Of a stretch of 64,000 bases of DNA, positions 43,301 to 48,419 are shown piece by piece. Where the stretch lies: positions 496,001 to 560,000 of the forward strand of contig CM068588.1 in NCBI GenBank assembly GCA_035048485.1, read 5' to 3'. Positions within the stretch are counted from its first letter, which is position 1. Each line of letters opens with the position of its first letter. The position numbers were made by a program, and so were the translations under genes. The stretch comes from Pteria penguin (taxonomy: Eukaryota > Mollusca > Bivalvia > Pterioida > Pteriidae). The notes under the pieces were generated by a model that was not told the origin of the DNA, made no database searches, and was given only the letters and a program-made list of their open reading frames with translations.

Positions 43301-45251
43301 TTTATGATTATGCCAGAAACTGTTGAAATCTGTTTAAAATTCTAACACCTCCATCTTCAACAGGTTAATCAATGTAGTCTATAAATAAGTATACTACCTC
43401 CAGAGTCTTGTAGGAGTTGATTTCTTCCTGCCTGAATTTCCTCTGTCTGCCATCTATTTTCTCACCCTCTTTCTGAATCTGTTCTAAGGTAGCTGGCTCT
43501 CCTTGAGGGAAATCACACAGCCAAAGACGAATCTCATCAAAGCAAACATCTGCTGAGGGTACTTCACGAGAACTCAGGAACTGTTCCCATGTGTACATGG
43601 AGAACCTACAGTACCGGTAACAAATCACTTTCACACACACCAAGATTATAATTGTTTAATAGATACTAACGGTTCACTTAATAAGATGATTACTTACATG
43701 GCTTCAAAATAAAATTTACATTTTTGTTCTAAATAAATATAAAACACATATACATGGATCTGTAACAGGCAGGGTGAAAAATTAAGGCCGGACCTGGAAA
43801 TTGAACCCAGAACCTTCCGCTATGAAGGCAGATGCTCTGACCATTGAACTATCCGAGCCGATACTGGCATCCGTCACACTTCCCCCCTGCCAAAAGTTTC
43901 AAAACCTCGAACCCCAACAAAGAAATTATCCAGGTCACAGCACCAAATTCTGTAACAGGCAGGGTGAAAAATTGTGGCCGGACCCGGGAATCGACAGATG
44001 TTCTCACCACTGAGCTATCCAGACCGATACCGGCATCCGTCACATATCAATGTAGGGTTAGATAACTTATGATGCTCATGACCAAATCTGTGAAAATTCA
44101 AAGAGTAAATATTTGTAGAGTAAACTAATAACCCAATTGACCTAAAAGTAAGAGATAAAGAACCCATCTTAGGACAAGAGCTATGCCTGAAGAAGATACT
44201 CCATAGTTTCAGAATTATTTACAAACATCTGTCAAAGTAAATTTGAAGTGTATAATTTGGGGCAGAACAAAATCACTGAAAACTGGGCTTGTGATTCTGG
44301 GAAAACCTTAAAAATGACCATTCTTTAATAATTCTCATTTTCTACACCGAGTACCTTTCTCCATGAAATTCCTTAAAAAGAAGGAGGGCATCTTTGAGAC
44401 TGATTCTGTCAGTTCCTTTGTCGTCTAGCGCCTGGAAATCCCAGTAAGCCTGTTCCTCTGCTGAGCGTCGTCGTTCTATCTCCTCAAGGACATCTAGAAA
44501 CTCACTCCTAAAATAACACAATGAGTTGAGTCCGTCAACATACTCAAAAACTCACTCCTCAACAATGCAATGAGTTATATAGTCAACACTCTCAGAAACT
44601 CACTTGTAAAATAACACAATGAGTAACTCAGTCAACATACTCAGAAACTCACTCCTCAAACAATGCAATGAGTTGAAAATTCAACATTCCCAGAAACTCA
44701 CTCCTGAAAAAATATGATGAGTTCTAAAATTTACACACTCAAAAACTCACTCTTGAAAGAATGCAATGAGTTATGTACTAATTACACACTCAGAAACTCT
44801 CTTTTGAAACAATGCAATGAATTATGTAGACTATACACTAAGAAACTGCTTCCTGAAACAATACAATGAGTTATAAATTCTACATTCTCAGAAACTCACT
44901 CCTGAAACAATGCAATGAATTATAGAGTCTGCTTACTAAGAAACTCGCTTTTGAAATAATCTAATGATATTTCTTTCATATTTCATTAACATATCAGCTT
45001 GAAATTAGTATCATTTTTTAAACTATTGTTATATTAATCACCCAAGACTTACTTATGGACTTGACCAGGTACTCGACATGCCTGAACAATAGCTGCCTGA
45101 ACATGCTCATGTGATGTGGGTACAAAGTGAATCTTTTGTAGGAGTTCCAGCACTTGGCTCTCTATTATATATCCTTTACATGCAGTATCTACTGTATCAA
45201 AGATGGCACTAAAATCATGGATACCCATGGCTGCTATCCACACAGGACAAT
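1..45251 (-). CDS. Giant EF-hand / coiled-coil super-repeat protein gene, 44 exons traced, C-terminus outside the window
   Basis: Exons in transcription order: E1 45053-45251, E2 44355-44507, E3 43398-43605, E4 42344-42411, E5 39487-39665, E6 38375-38650, E7 37933-38161, E8 35039-35400, E9 34515-34666, E10 33920-34131, E11 33318-33438, E12 32684-32774, E13 32027-32279, E14 30772-30896, E15 29424-29627, E16 27313-27503, E17 26354-26479, E18 25799-25955, E19 23453-23566, E20 22759-22872, E21 21909-22062, E22 20873-20999, E23 20049-20223, E24 19595-19785, E25 18694-18888, E26 16286-16409, E27 16012-16125, E28 15210-15295, E29 13894-14066, E30 13483-13693, E31 12838-12987, E32 11992-12135, E33 11308-11487, E34 10734-10896, E35 9526-9698, E36 8525-8745, E37 6748-6899, E38 5991-6130, E39 4397-4586, E40 3942-4060, E41 3547-3745, E42 1758-1837, E43 1019-1204, E44 1-135. 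Each has GT-AG borders, and overhangs match at all 43 junctions (about 7,316 nt, 2,440 residues). Least certain are the E28 acceptor and the E6 donor (GTGCGA). The true start is unresolved: E1 has a strong acceptor but also an internal ATG in good context (GCAGCCATGG). Family not recognised; no signal peptide or membrane segment seen. A structural or ciliary/cytoskeletal role is only a guess. Confidence 0.88.
640..1005. repeat. Degenerate ~30-bp minisatellite in the last intron seen
   Basis: About twelve diverged copies of AGTTTAATGTAACATTGTAT followed by CATTAAATAGC. It ends about 15 bp from the E43 donor. Confidence 0.75.
1384..1565 (-). mobile_element. SINE fragment (tail and body)
   Basis: It matches the body of the SINE at 23,743: ATTTCACGTATATGGTGA, GGACCCAACCGAAGCAGTGA and AGGGATCTTTTATGTG, in reverse orientation, starting with the TTGATTGATTATTG tail. 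The tRNA-like head is missing. Confidence 0.75.
1838..3546. other. E41-E42 intron
   Basis: AT-rich, unique-looking intron sequence. I see no element or conserved signal. The plus-strand open frame at 3231-3728 partly overlaps E41 antisense and is not supported. Confidence 0.6.
4122..4315 (+). mobile_element. Partial AAGGTCA-type dispersed repeat
   Basis: It contains GGTCACCAGGTCAATGACCT, then TGGTGTAATTAGAAAG, ATGTCACATATGAAG and ACAAACAAACAGACAAAC. The same order is seen in the complete copy at 12,537-12,806. Confidence 0.65.
4397..11487 (-). CDS. Super-repeat 5 (E33-E39), about 400 residues
   Basis: E33 carries QALEDKYDALKDKLLQA, the best-conserved signature, then E34 EEEWNKLSDEEKQKKLAELK. 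E35 is highly charged (EERERRKEELKKEREEAG). E36 combines LEDEKAALIAMLKGQHN with KLDAAALILAMGKEAEE and ends on two overhanging bases like its counterparts. E37 gives ERLEARRQKRKQK. E38 (DLRQAEERDALLDLISAAQG) and E39 (LEQVHKNWKKTSQQ) parallel E30/E31. The E38 acceptor region is repeated four times in the adjoining intron. High density of Lys, Arg, Glu and Gln suggests continuous helix. Confidence 0.87.
4738..4905. repeat. Two-copy tandem duplication, ~84 bp unit
   Basis: The segment starting ATTTATCCCAGGTGAAGG and ending ATACCTCAGATGTAACCTC occurs twice head to tail with few differences, within the E38-E39 intron. The rest of that intron (4906-5990) shows nothing I can name. Confidence 0.8.
6104..6374. 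repeat. 67-bp tandem repeat spanning the E38 acceptor, four copies
   Basis: Copies begin at about 6106, 6173, 6240 and 6307. Each unit holds the first 25 or so bases of E38, its CAG acceptor (CTGTTACAG on the coding strand; CTGTTATAG in the two distal copies) and 40 bases of intron. Only the copy at 6130 continues into the rest of the exon. Confidence 0.92.
6938..7345. repeat. ~23-bp minisatellite in the E36-E37 intron
   Basis: About eighteen copies of AAAGTAAAACCTGCTGTAAT followed by GGTC, with copy-length variation. It starts about 40 bp from the E37 acceptor. Confidence 0.9.
7395..7525 (-). mobile_element. Diverged SINE fragment
   Basis: The pieces ATGGTGGTGCACAGC, GCACAGAAATTTCTACGCC and ATGAGGGATCTTTTACATG echo the SINE body seen at 1,384 and 22,237. 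It is poorly preserved. Confidence 0.45.
7625..8129. mobile_element. 505-bp MITE-like element with 17-bp terminal inverted repeats
   Basis: The left end GGAGCCCATTTCATCAA and right end TTGATGAAACGGGCTCC are inverted copies with one mismatch. The phrase CATTTCATCAAACAGC recurs internally about 100 bp in. There is no open frame for a transposase. The family is not known to me. Confidence 0.7.
9190..9400. repeat. ~57-bp degenerate tandem repeat, about four copies
   Basis: Units contain AATAAACACTGGCTGCCACC and GGTGAAATAATTCTGGTGTG with TTATCCTCC. It lies in the E35-E36 intron. Confidence 0.75.
9699..10733. other. E34-E35 intron
   Basis: AT-rich intron. I see nothing in it beyond short poly-A runs. 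Confidence 0.55.
11992..18888 (-). CDS. Super-repeat 4 (E25-E32), about 400 residues
   Basis: E25 carries EALEGKYDALRDKLLADAL, then E26 AEWQRMSELERQRKLAEMKL. E27 is strongly basic (MKERLQRRKQRLAK). E28 is a short Glu/Lys exon whose coding strand contains a GAA/GAG run; its acceptor at 15,296 is chosen because only that AG keeps frame with E27. E29 gives EKAELLQQLNEGSDQF and FESAALVLGLADQNEK (two-base overhang). E30 gives ERLRQQELARTRLEAIRKK. E31 gives WRQSPHPDPVQQENILK, and E32 VNLICDLQLIQDDEARVLL. Order, motif spacing and several splice phases match repeat 5, its closest relative. Introns within this module hold the 45-bp and 22-bp arrays. The E30 donor region is duplicated in tandem just downstream. 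Confidence 0.87.
12317..12375. repeat. Hairpin-forming inverted repeat
   Basis: ATTATAATAAGAAGAATACT continuing CTGTTAC is mirrored by GTAACAGAGTGTTCTTCTTC continuing TTAATATAAT, with a loop of about six bases. It looks like a small foldback insertion in the E31-E32 intron. Confidence 0.75.
12537..12806 (+). mobile_element. AAGGTCA-type dispersed repeat, complete copy
   Basis: It opens with AAATGCCCCCGGC and closes with GGGGGCATTA, giving a short terminal inverted repeat. Inside are GGTCACAGTCAAGGTCACC, GGGCTTTATCAGTG and a CAAACAAACAAACAGACA stretch. Related copies lie at 4,122, 27,770 and 32,802. Confidence 0.7.
13405..13546. repeat. 71-bp tandem duplication of the end of E30 with its donor
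   Basis: Copies run 13405-13475 and 13476-13546, nearly identical. Each contains the exon end encoding LNTVLDQRHQHERDCLIK and the donor CAAG/GTAAACTG. Reading past the first donor meets TGA at once, so the distal copy is expected to be intronic. Confidence 0.92.
14215..15065. repeat. 45-bp minisatellite, about 19 copies
   Basis: The unit reads GAGCAAGCATGCAGCCAAGT then GAGCTATAATGGACATCTCG then GCCCT. The period is divisible by three, so long open frames appear on both strands (up to 290 residues). They have no splice or start context and lie in the E28-E29 intron. Confidence 0.95.
16690..18480. repeat. 22-bp minisatellite, about 80 copies
   Basis: The unit is TGTATATACATTGTGACATT then AC, with ACTGTAGC variants arranged in a loose higher-order pattern. 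It fills most of the E25-E26 intron and ends about 210 bp from the E25 donor. Confidence 0.96.
19005..19085 (+). mobile_element. tRNA-derived SINE head fragment
   Basis: It has A-box-like TAGTGATTAAGAGC and B-box-like GGGTTCGACTCCC in tRNA spacing, but the acceptor stems do not pair. This is a retroposed head rather than a tRNA gene. Confidence 0.5.
19490..19643. repeat. 77-bp tandem duplication of the end of E24 with its donor
   Basis: Two copies (start about 19490 and 19567) each carry the exon end encoding AEKILRSLSSI and the donor (ATA/GTAAGCC and ATT/GTAAGCC). The proximal donor at 19594 keeps frame with E25. The distal copy is out of frame if used. Confidence 0.9.
19595..25955 (-). CDS. 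Super-repeat 3 (E18-E24), about 345 residues, the most diverged copy
   Basis: E18 fuses two segments that other modules encode in separate exons: the signature ALELKYESLKEGLINEAL and the ATQWEKMSVRERQHHIAS segment (elsewhere split, as in E25/E26 and E33/E34). E19 and E20 are short exons (114 bp each) with few charged heptads. E21 has DNKFSAASQLVGLAERQQE, the AA..[VI]G[LI]AER motif, ending on two overhanging bases. E22 (127 bp) is the basic-helix counterpart and begins exactly at the edge of a 33-bp tandem array that repeats its acceptor. E23 (TPDPALLQETISLSQQQKKD) and E24 (KMKEHEKLFAEGIVVKKEL) complete the module. The shorter length and the fused E18 show lineage-specific remodelling after duplication. 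Confidence 0.85.
20991..21221. repeat. 33-bp tandem repeat spanning the E22 acceptor, seven copies
   Basis: Copies start at 20991, 21024, 21057, 21090, 21123, 21156 and 21189. On the coding strand each ends TTTTAG (or TTTAAG) followed by [AG][CT]TGATAAG, the first bases of E22. The array is open in the E22 frame throughout and would encode LISVILCNSFR-type 11-residue repeats if an upstream acceptor were used. Confidence 0.94.
21231..21908. other. Rest of the E21-E22 intron
   Basis: AT-rich sequence. I see nothing in it beyond the flanking array. Confidence 0.5.
22237..22513 (+). mobile_element. tRNA-derived SINE, full length
   Basis: The head GCCGGTGTGGCCTAGTGGAT carries an A-box; the B-box region is diverged (GGTTAAACTCCCA). 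Then come GTTCTGTCTTTCGGATGAGA, AAAAGATCCCTCACTGC and CATACACGTGAAATAATC, with an AATCAATCAATC tail. It shares about 270 bp with the copy at 23,743. Confidence 0.9.
23579..23742. repeat. ~22-bp tandem repeat next to the E19 acceptor
   Basis: About seven copies of AATGACACATGTAAAATACA, beginning about 12 bases beyond the acceptor at 23567. The SINE at 23,743 has inserted into the array, whose remnants resume at about 24,017. Confidence 0.85.
23743..24016 (+). mobile_element. tRNA-derived SINE, best-preserved copy
   Basis: Head GCCGGTGTGGCCTAGTGGAT, B-box GGGTTCGACTCCC, body TTCGGATGAGACAGTAAAA, and 3' portion CACGTGAAATAATCGTGGAG in variant form with an AACAATAATCAATAATC tail. The A- and B-box spacing fits an internal polymerase III promoter. 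Confidence 0.9.
24660..25778. repeat. 35-bp minisatellite, about 32 copies, next to the E18 donor
   Basis: The unit is TGTGACTTAGGGGCTGACAA then TATCAGAGGCTACCA, very homogeneous, with C/T and A/G variants forming blocks. It stops 20 bases from the E18 donor (25,797-25,798). Confidence 0.96.
26354..34131 (-). CDS. Super-repeat 2 (E10-E17), about 440 residues
   Basis: E10 carries the signature IALDEKYDALRERVI, followed by DWKRMSDKDKRKEIKERK across the E10/E11 junction, the W..MS..[DE]K..K segment shared by all modules. E12 and E13 supply NILADLVSRFDNEQEVLLEW and then FEVAARYVGLLERVE, which is the AA..[VI]G[LI].ER motif, again ending on a two-base overhang. E14 follows with HAGDNIRQHELAKKRIHVRSS, the basic helix counterpart. 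E15 (MMTEEEKKQRLAELHAKRRK) and E16 (EDVNISLLKELQEEQDEEIA) mirror E31/E32. E17 is a 42-residue charged helix. The donors of E14 and E16 each lie inside tandem arrays. The protein is predicted helical and rich in Glu, Lys and Arg with heptad-like spacing; coiled coil is an inference from composition. Confidence 0.86.
26690..27320. repeat. 37-bp minisatellite built from the E16 donor region
   Basis: The unit is ATCTGTAATGCTAAACACAA then TGAGAGTTACTCACCAG, about 11 copies. On the coding strand each has CAGATCTG/GTGAGTAAC, identical to the real E16 end and donor at 27311-27312. A transposon at 26,928-27,160 interrupts it. Confidence 0.94.
26928..27160. mobile_element. Foldback MITE inserted in the 37-bp array
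   Basis: The left arm begins GGGGCGAGTTTTACTAAAGG and runs on through AAGCCCAAACGTAGACGTAG. The right arm is its inverse and ends CTTTAGTAAAACTCACTCC, so arms are about 55 bp. The array resumes in register on the right; CCA occurs at both edges and may be a 3-bp target duplication. Confidence 0.85.
27770..28010 (+). mobile_element. AAGGTCA-type dispersed repeat, diverged copy
   Basis: It contains GGTTATGGTCAAGGTCACAT, ATATGCCAAATATGAAGGTC and CAGACAGATAGACAGACAG, closing near TTTAATGTCCCCAAGC. The remainder of this intron (28,011-29,423) shows nothing I can identify. Confidence 0.6.
30408..30775. repeat. 29-bp minisatellite ending in the E14 donor, about 12 copies
   Basis: The unit is CATCCTTACTATGTCCAGGG then TACCACGTT. 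Its CATCCTTAC is the inverse of GTAAGGATG, the intronic part of the E14 donor, so every copy carries the donor core. Open plus-strand frames of 136-180 residues come from the repeat. Confidence 0.93.
30897..32026. other. E13-E14 intron
   Basis: No element recognised. AT-rich sequence. Confidence 0.5.
32802..33055 (+). mobile_element. AAGGTCA-type dispersed repeat, near-complete copy
   Basis: It starts GTGAAACACTAATGCCCCCA and contains ATTGTCAAGGTCAAAAGGTC, GGGCTTCATTAG, GTTGACAACAGACAAACAG and a terminal GATCCACGGACATAAAC. It aligns in order with the copy at 12,537. Confidence 0.7.
33085..33153. repeat. Short inverted repeat
   Basis: TGTAACTCATTTGGTT and AACCAAATGAGTTACA are exact inverses separated by about 35 bases, immediately after the dispersed repeat. 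Confidence 0.75.
33600..33905. repeat. 36-bp minisatellite, about eight copies, near the E10 donor
   Basis: The unit is TTTCTTACTTCAACACCACT then TTACCATTTGCTTTAC. It ends about 15 bases before the E10 donor. Confidence 0.92.
34287..34316. repeat. (AT)n microsatellite
   Basis: About 15 AT dinucleotides in the E9-E10 intron. Confidence 0.95.
34515..39665 (-). CDS. Super-repeat 1 (E5-E9), about 400 residues
   Basis: Opens in E5 with the module signature MLDTKYDLLREKLL. E6 gives a charged helix (LCKQERQLRRHGNFEEE), matching the W..MS..E..KLAE segment of later modules. E7 holds the FQHAAIAIGIAERDQE motif and ends with a two-base overhang, as do its counterparts E13, E21, E29 and E36. E8 is the largest exon (362 bp). 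It combines the LSLRKGRKQRR basic stretch, VAEIVQKHLYEREALIHMLQ and WKNSSSPDPKMVHRILLEA; the last part aligns with WRQSPHPDPVQQENILKEA across E31/E32 of repeat 4. E9 (VLADLMQRQEVEFHLKIQ) leads into the next signature. The best evidence for this module is this internal homology, since no outside family is recognised. The intron between E8 and E7 holds the 58-bp array and a 1.1-kb pogo-like element. Confidence 0.86.
35588..35822 (+). mobile_element. SINE variant with a different head
   Basis: The body matches the 23,743 family (TGATGAGACAGTAAAAACAG, GGCACATAAAAGATCCCTCA, ATACCATCGCCATATAAAAG). The head is AACTCAACTGGCTAGGTGCT with GGGTTCAAGTCCTGC, unlike the usual GCCGGTGTGG head. Confidence 0.7.
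35925..36640. repeat. 58-bp minisatellite, about 12 copies
   Basis: The unit runs CTATACACTCATGGCCTTAC, AATGGCCTACCTGTACAGTA, ACTTTAGAGGTTCTAGTG. It lies in the E7-E8 intron, not touching a splice site. Confidence 0.95.
36703..37803. mobile_element. Non-autonomous pogo/Tc1-like DNA transposon, 1.1 kb
   Basis: Ends are CAGTGATGCTCCGTTTATCC and its inverse (CAGTGATGCTCCGTTAATCC read from the right), flanked on both sides by TA. Subterminal copies of TCCGGATAAACGG lie near both ends. The interior has no open frame above about 60 codons, so any transposase must act in trans. Confidence 0.85.
38651..39486. other. E5-E6 intron with a SINE head
   Basis: A partial SINE (GCCGGTGTTGCCTAATGGAT, then GGTTTGACTCCTGCCC) sits at 38856-38944. 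Nothing else recognised. Confidence 0.6.
39780..42370. repeat. 34-bp minisatellite, roughly 75-85 degenerate copies, built from the E4 donor
   Basis: On the coding strand the unit is CACCATGCTAATAGGAAGCT then GGCTAAGTAAGTAA. The copy at the right edge is the true end of E4: exon to GGCTAA, donor GTAAGTAA at 42,336-42,343. Copies become more degenerate toward 39,780, and a 30-bp variant lacks four bases. Confidence 0.94.
42344..45251 (-). CDS. N-terminal block (E1-E4): paired degenerate EF-hands and linker
   Basis: About 209 residues. E1 has a helix-loop-helix around FDTVDTACKGYIIESQ: the loop keeps Asp at position 1, Gly at 6 and Ile at 8 but has Gln, not Glu, at 12. E2 has a second around LDDKGTDRISLKDALLLF: Asp at 1 and Ile at 8 are kept, but the usual Gly at 6 is Asp and position 12 is Asp. 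E3 continues with SADVCFDEIRLWLCDF. Both loops lack part of the standard calcium ligand set, so this may be a structural EF-hand pair that binds calcium weakly or not at all. The last 26 nt of E4, encoding HANRKLA, are themselves one copy of the 34-bp minisatellite that fills the next intron. Phase agrees at every junction (E4 leaves two bases, E5 supplies one). A still earlier exon probably lies right of 45,252, because the E1 acceptor is preceded by a good pyrimidine tract. Confidence 0.85.
42412..43397. other. E3-E4 intron
   Basis: No repeat or element recognised. AT-rich sequence. Confidence 0.5.
43760..44050 (-). mobile_element. tRNA-like SINE, two partial copies in tandem
   Basis: On the minus strand GGCTCGGATAGTTCAATGGT (A-box) and GGTTCTGGGTTCAATTTCC (B-box) form a tRNA-like head. 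The phrase CTGTAACAGGCAGGGTGAAA recurs at 43761 and 43951, and GATACTGGCATCCGTCACA twice. This family is distinct from the GCCGGTGTGG SINE. Confidence 0.65.
44505..44955. repeat. ~58-bp degenerate tandem repeat spanning the E2 acceptor
   Basis: About eight copies contain AGAAACTCACTCCTGAAACA with ATGCAATGAGTTAT. On the coding strand each holds TTTCAG or TTTTAG followed by GAGTGAGTTTCT, which is the E2 acceptor and its first exon bases. Confidence 0.9.
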
Positions 45252-46576
45252 CTAACAACAACAAATAAAAAAAATCATTTTGAGCATTGTTACCCATTTG
45301 CTGTTAATGCCAAATTAGTAATTTATTTCACCTACATGATGAAAGCCAATCAGGACTTAGTGACCAAAGCAATAGAAAATATTTGTGTAACCCACTGACA
45401 TTCAATACAGATATTGCAGTCTAAGATAGTGTCCAGAAAGCTGATCATCAGTCAGTTGGACATCCATCTAAATGGTAGAAAGAGGTTTGCTGGGTACAAT
45501 TCCCAGTCTGGCCATATATTTTCACCTTGCTTGTTACAAAATTTAAGATTTCAGCAACTCTCATCAGAGATGGCTGAATTTGTGCAGAGATCACAATGAG
45601 AGGAGGATTCATGAGGAAGGAATCTGACAGACTAGGGCATCAAATGAGATGGAGAGTTGTGGGATGTAATCCCAGTATGACCATACATTTTCCATTCTGC
45701 CTGTTACACCAACATTATTGTACACTAGCCGGTTTTCACACCTGTCATGGCTGAAGACAAAACCAAGACATGACAAAGGTGAAACTTTCACTAAAAGAAC
45801 ACACCGAGTTCAAACTTACTGGTCCCAACAACTTGACTTGAGGCACCGGTACCGGTTGTTCTACTTCATGCCAAATTATTTCACTTACATAGTAATGTTG
45901 CCTACCTGATGTATTACACAGAAATTTTATCCCTGCAATAGACCCATCCAGAGATGCAAGGAATCTTTTACATGGCAATGTCTACATTAAATGATTAATG
46001 ACACAGGGCCTCAGTTTTTACTTTTCCATTCATGAAACAAGATATTGACATATGGCAAGTCTTGATTGAACCTAGGTTTCCTCAGCCACATGCCAATTTT
46101 TTTAAACACCCAGCTAAATGCACAATTAAGAGCGTGACAGCTCGCAATACTCAAGAGAAATAAAAGCTTGTTGTATATCTTGTACATGTATATATTGATG
46201 TCAAAGATAGCTAATATACACGTATCTATATTATATACATCTGGCAAGGAGATAAATCAATACATTACATGTAGTTAGAGTGTGTCTGATGCCAAATAAA
46301 TGTATAATATGTTGCTATAGTGTGATCATGCCAAATGTAGGTACTAGTATTGTAGGCTGTATTTAATTCACAATGCCAAATAGCCAATGCAAGTCTAACT
46401 CCATGAAGATAATGACTGGATCATAACAAACATATTTTGATTTCGTTTCATTAAGAAGGACTCAAACAATTTTCGGAATGGAATTGTGGGAAGTATCATG
46501 ATACACTATATATCATGTTATTTGGCCTGTAGTCTCTACTGATGCTTTATGCTGTGTTGTTTTATTTCATCAAATA
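45252..46576. other. Upstream of the first exon seen
   Basis: Part of an intron or the 5' flank of the giant gene. A weak SINE remnant (about 45902-46018, minus orientation: AGACCCATCCAGAGATGCAA, GGAATCTTTTACATGGC) is the only thing I recognise. I found no convincing earlier exon. Confidence 0.5.
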
Positions 46577-47143
46577 CAGTACAGCCTACGCGGATTACAC
46601 ATTTTCCGCTCTGCCGCCGCGGACAGTTTAAGTTTATAGTGGAAAATCACCGCAACCGTTGCGGTGATTTTTCGCGGCGAACCACCGCAATCTATCTCTC
46701 TTTCCATATCCGAGAGCCATAGCAAATGCTCTGACCCGCACTTAACCATCGTGACCCATCGCAATCGCCGCAACCCACCGCAATCCCACCGCGACCCATC
46801 GCAATCGTCGAGTCTGGTATTAAAATCATCGCTACTCATTGCAATTATCAGGCTTTGTATTGCATTGAAAATTTAGATATTGATTATTGTAAACTTATTT
46901 ATAACATAGTTTGCAAAAATAAATATTTTAAACTTTCAATTAAACATTGTATTGATATGCGATATCGTCATGTCTTTTTATCGCCGTATATCATGGAAAT
47001 TGCATGTATAGCAATGCCCTCATTTGCATTTTCTTATAGAAGCACATAAATAAGAGCACTTTTTATCAGGGAAGCTTGCTTTTTAATATATATATATATT
47101 GTTAGCAGAGACCATATGTTGCACAGAAGGCCTCGCCTTATAA

Positions 47144-47274
47144 CACCAGAGACATAGAGTCCCTGTATATACCATTATATAAGATGTCCCAGTGCCAGTA
47201 TATACAGTCTCCCCCATGCCAGTACATATACAATCTTCCCCGTGCCTCTATACACCTTTATATATGTCTCTGAT
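47144..47274. mobile_element. CAGAGACATA-family element with a long loop
   Basis: CCAGAGACATAGAG on the left and TATATATGTCTCTG on the right, about 100 bp apart. Flanks ATAACAC and ATAACAT resemble a 7-bp target duplication with one mismatch. Confidence 0.55.
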
Positions 47275-47290
47275 AACATTTTTATAGATT

Positions 47291-48419
47291 CAGGGGCGGC
47301 TCCAGCCTGGGGACACGGGGGCACGTGCCCCCCCCCCCCCGGCAGTGCCCGCCGAAGGGGGCACCATTGTCTGTTTTAGGACCTATTTACTGCATTTCTG
47401 TCTAAAATTTCCAAAATTTCGCTTGCTTGCTTCGCTCGCCAGTTATTCTCTCGTATTTCTTTAAATTTGCAGTCGAAAAAAATTGTTGACTCGCTTCACT
47501 CATGATTAATTTCATGATAAATCTCCCCTGATCCCCGTTTATGATCCATAATATTTTCCAGAGGGAAGCGAAATATATGTGCAATCCAAATTAATATCCA
47601 GCACACAAATGTTTGGTCACTTGGCCTCTGGCGAGTAAAATCGTATGGCTACTTGTACATCGTGTAGCAAATGTTACAAATGTTCGAAGCTACGCGCTGT
47701 ACAAGATGGATTTTACTTATCCATACTATTTTACTCAAATACGTCTTGTACATCGTGTAGCTTCAGTACAAATTTTTGAAACGCTTGTACTGAAGCTACG
47801 CGATGTACAAGATGGATTTCACTTCTAGGGCTCATTTCTAGAATAGTTTATTTTCACAACGTATTTTGTATCTCCAAAAGTCTCAAATACAGGAGCTCCC
47901 GTGGAGTGGGACTTTGCACCTTGTTCCCCTACCAAGGATCTACCCTACATCCACCGGGGACCTATAGGCAGTCCCTAGACCCTGTGCCGAGTTTTACGCC
48001 TCCTCCAACTGAAAATCTGGGTCCATGCCTGATAAAATTTCCGTGAATTAGAACAAAAGGGGCCTAATATGGCACACACGATTTTGCAAGATTTTTGTCA
48101 TATCTTCTCAGGAAAACCCCATCCCCACCTATGGGAGAGAGGGAGGGGTGAACATGATAATTCTTGATCGAAAATATTACGACAGTTTCTTCCGATTTCA
48201 GAGTTTTTGCGGAATATTTGAAGTCAAGAAAATGTTGATGAATACTGCAAAAAAGAACGCCAGATTGCACCATTTTGCCTCATTTTTGCCAAATTTTCTC
48301 GGGGGAGGCCCCCCCGAACCCCCACCTATGGGAGGGGCGGACCCCTCCCCATTCGGTCCTTCGGGCCTCAATTGTGAGGCCCCCCCCCCTCGGCACATGA
48401 TGTTCTGGATCCGCCCCTG
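47291..48419. mobile_element. hAT-like element, 1.13 kb
   Basis: The ends CAGGGGCGGCTCCAG and CTGGATCCGCCCCTG are near-perfect inverses of the type common in hAT elements. C- and G-runs lie just inside both ends. No clear target duplication and no transposase were seen. Confidence 0.6.
47634..47811. repeat. Double foldback
   Basis: The second hairpin (47745-47811) pairs CTTGTACATCGTGTAGCTTC with its inverse over 27 bp with one mismatch and a 13-base loop. The first (47652-47705) pairs 17 bp with two mismatches, and its flanks GAGTAAAATCGTATGG and CCATACTATTTTACTC pair again outside it. Confidence 0.85.
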
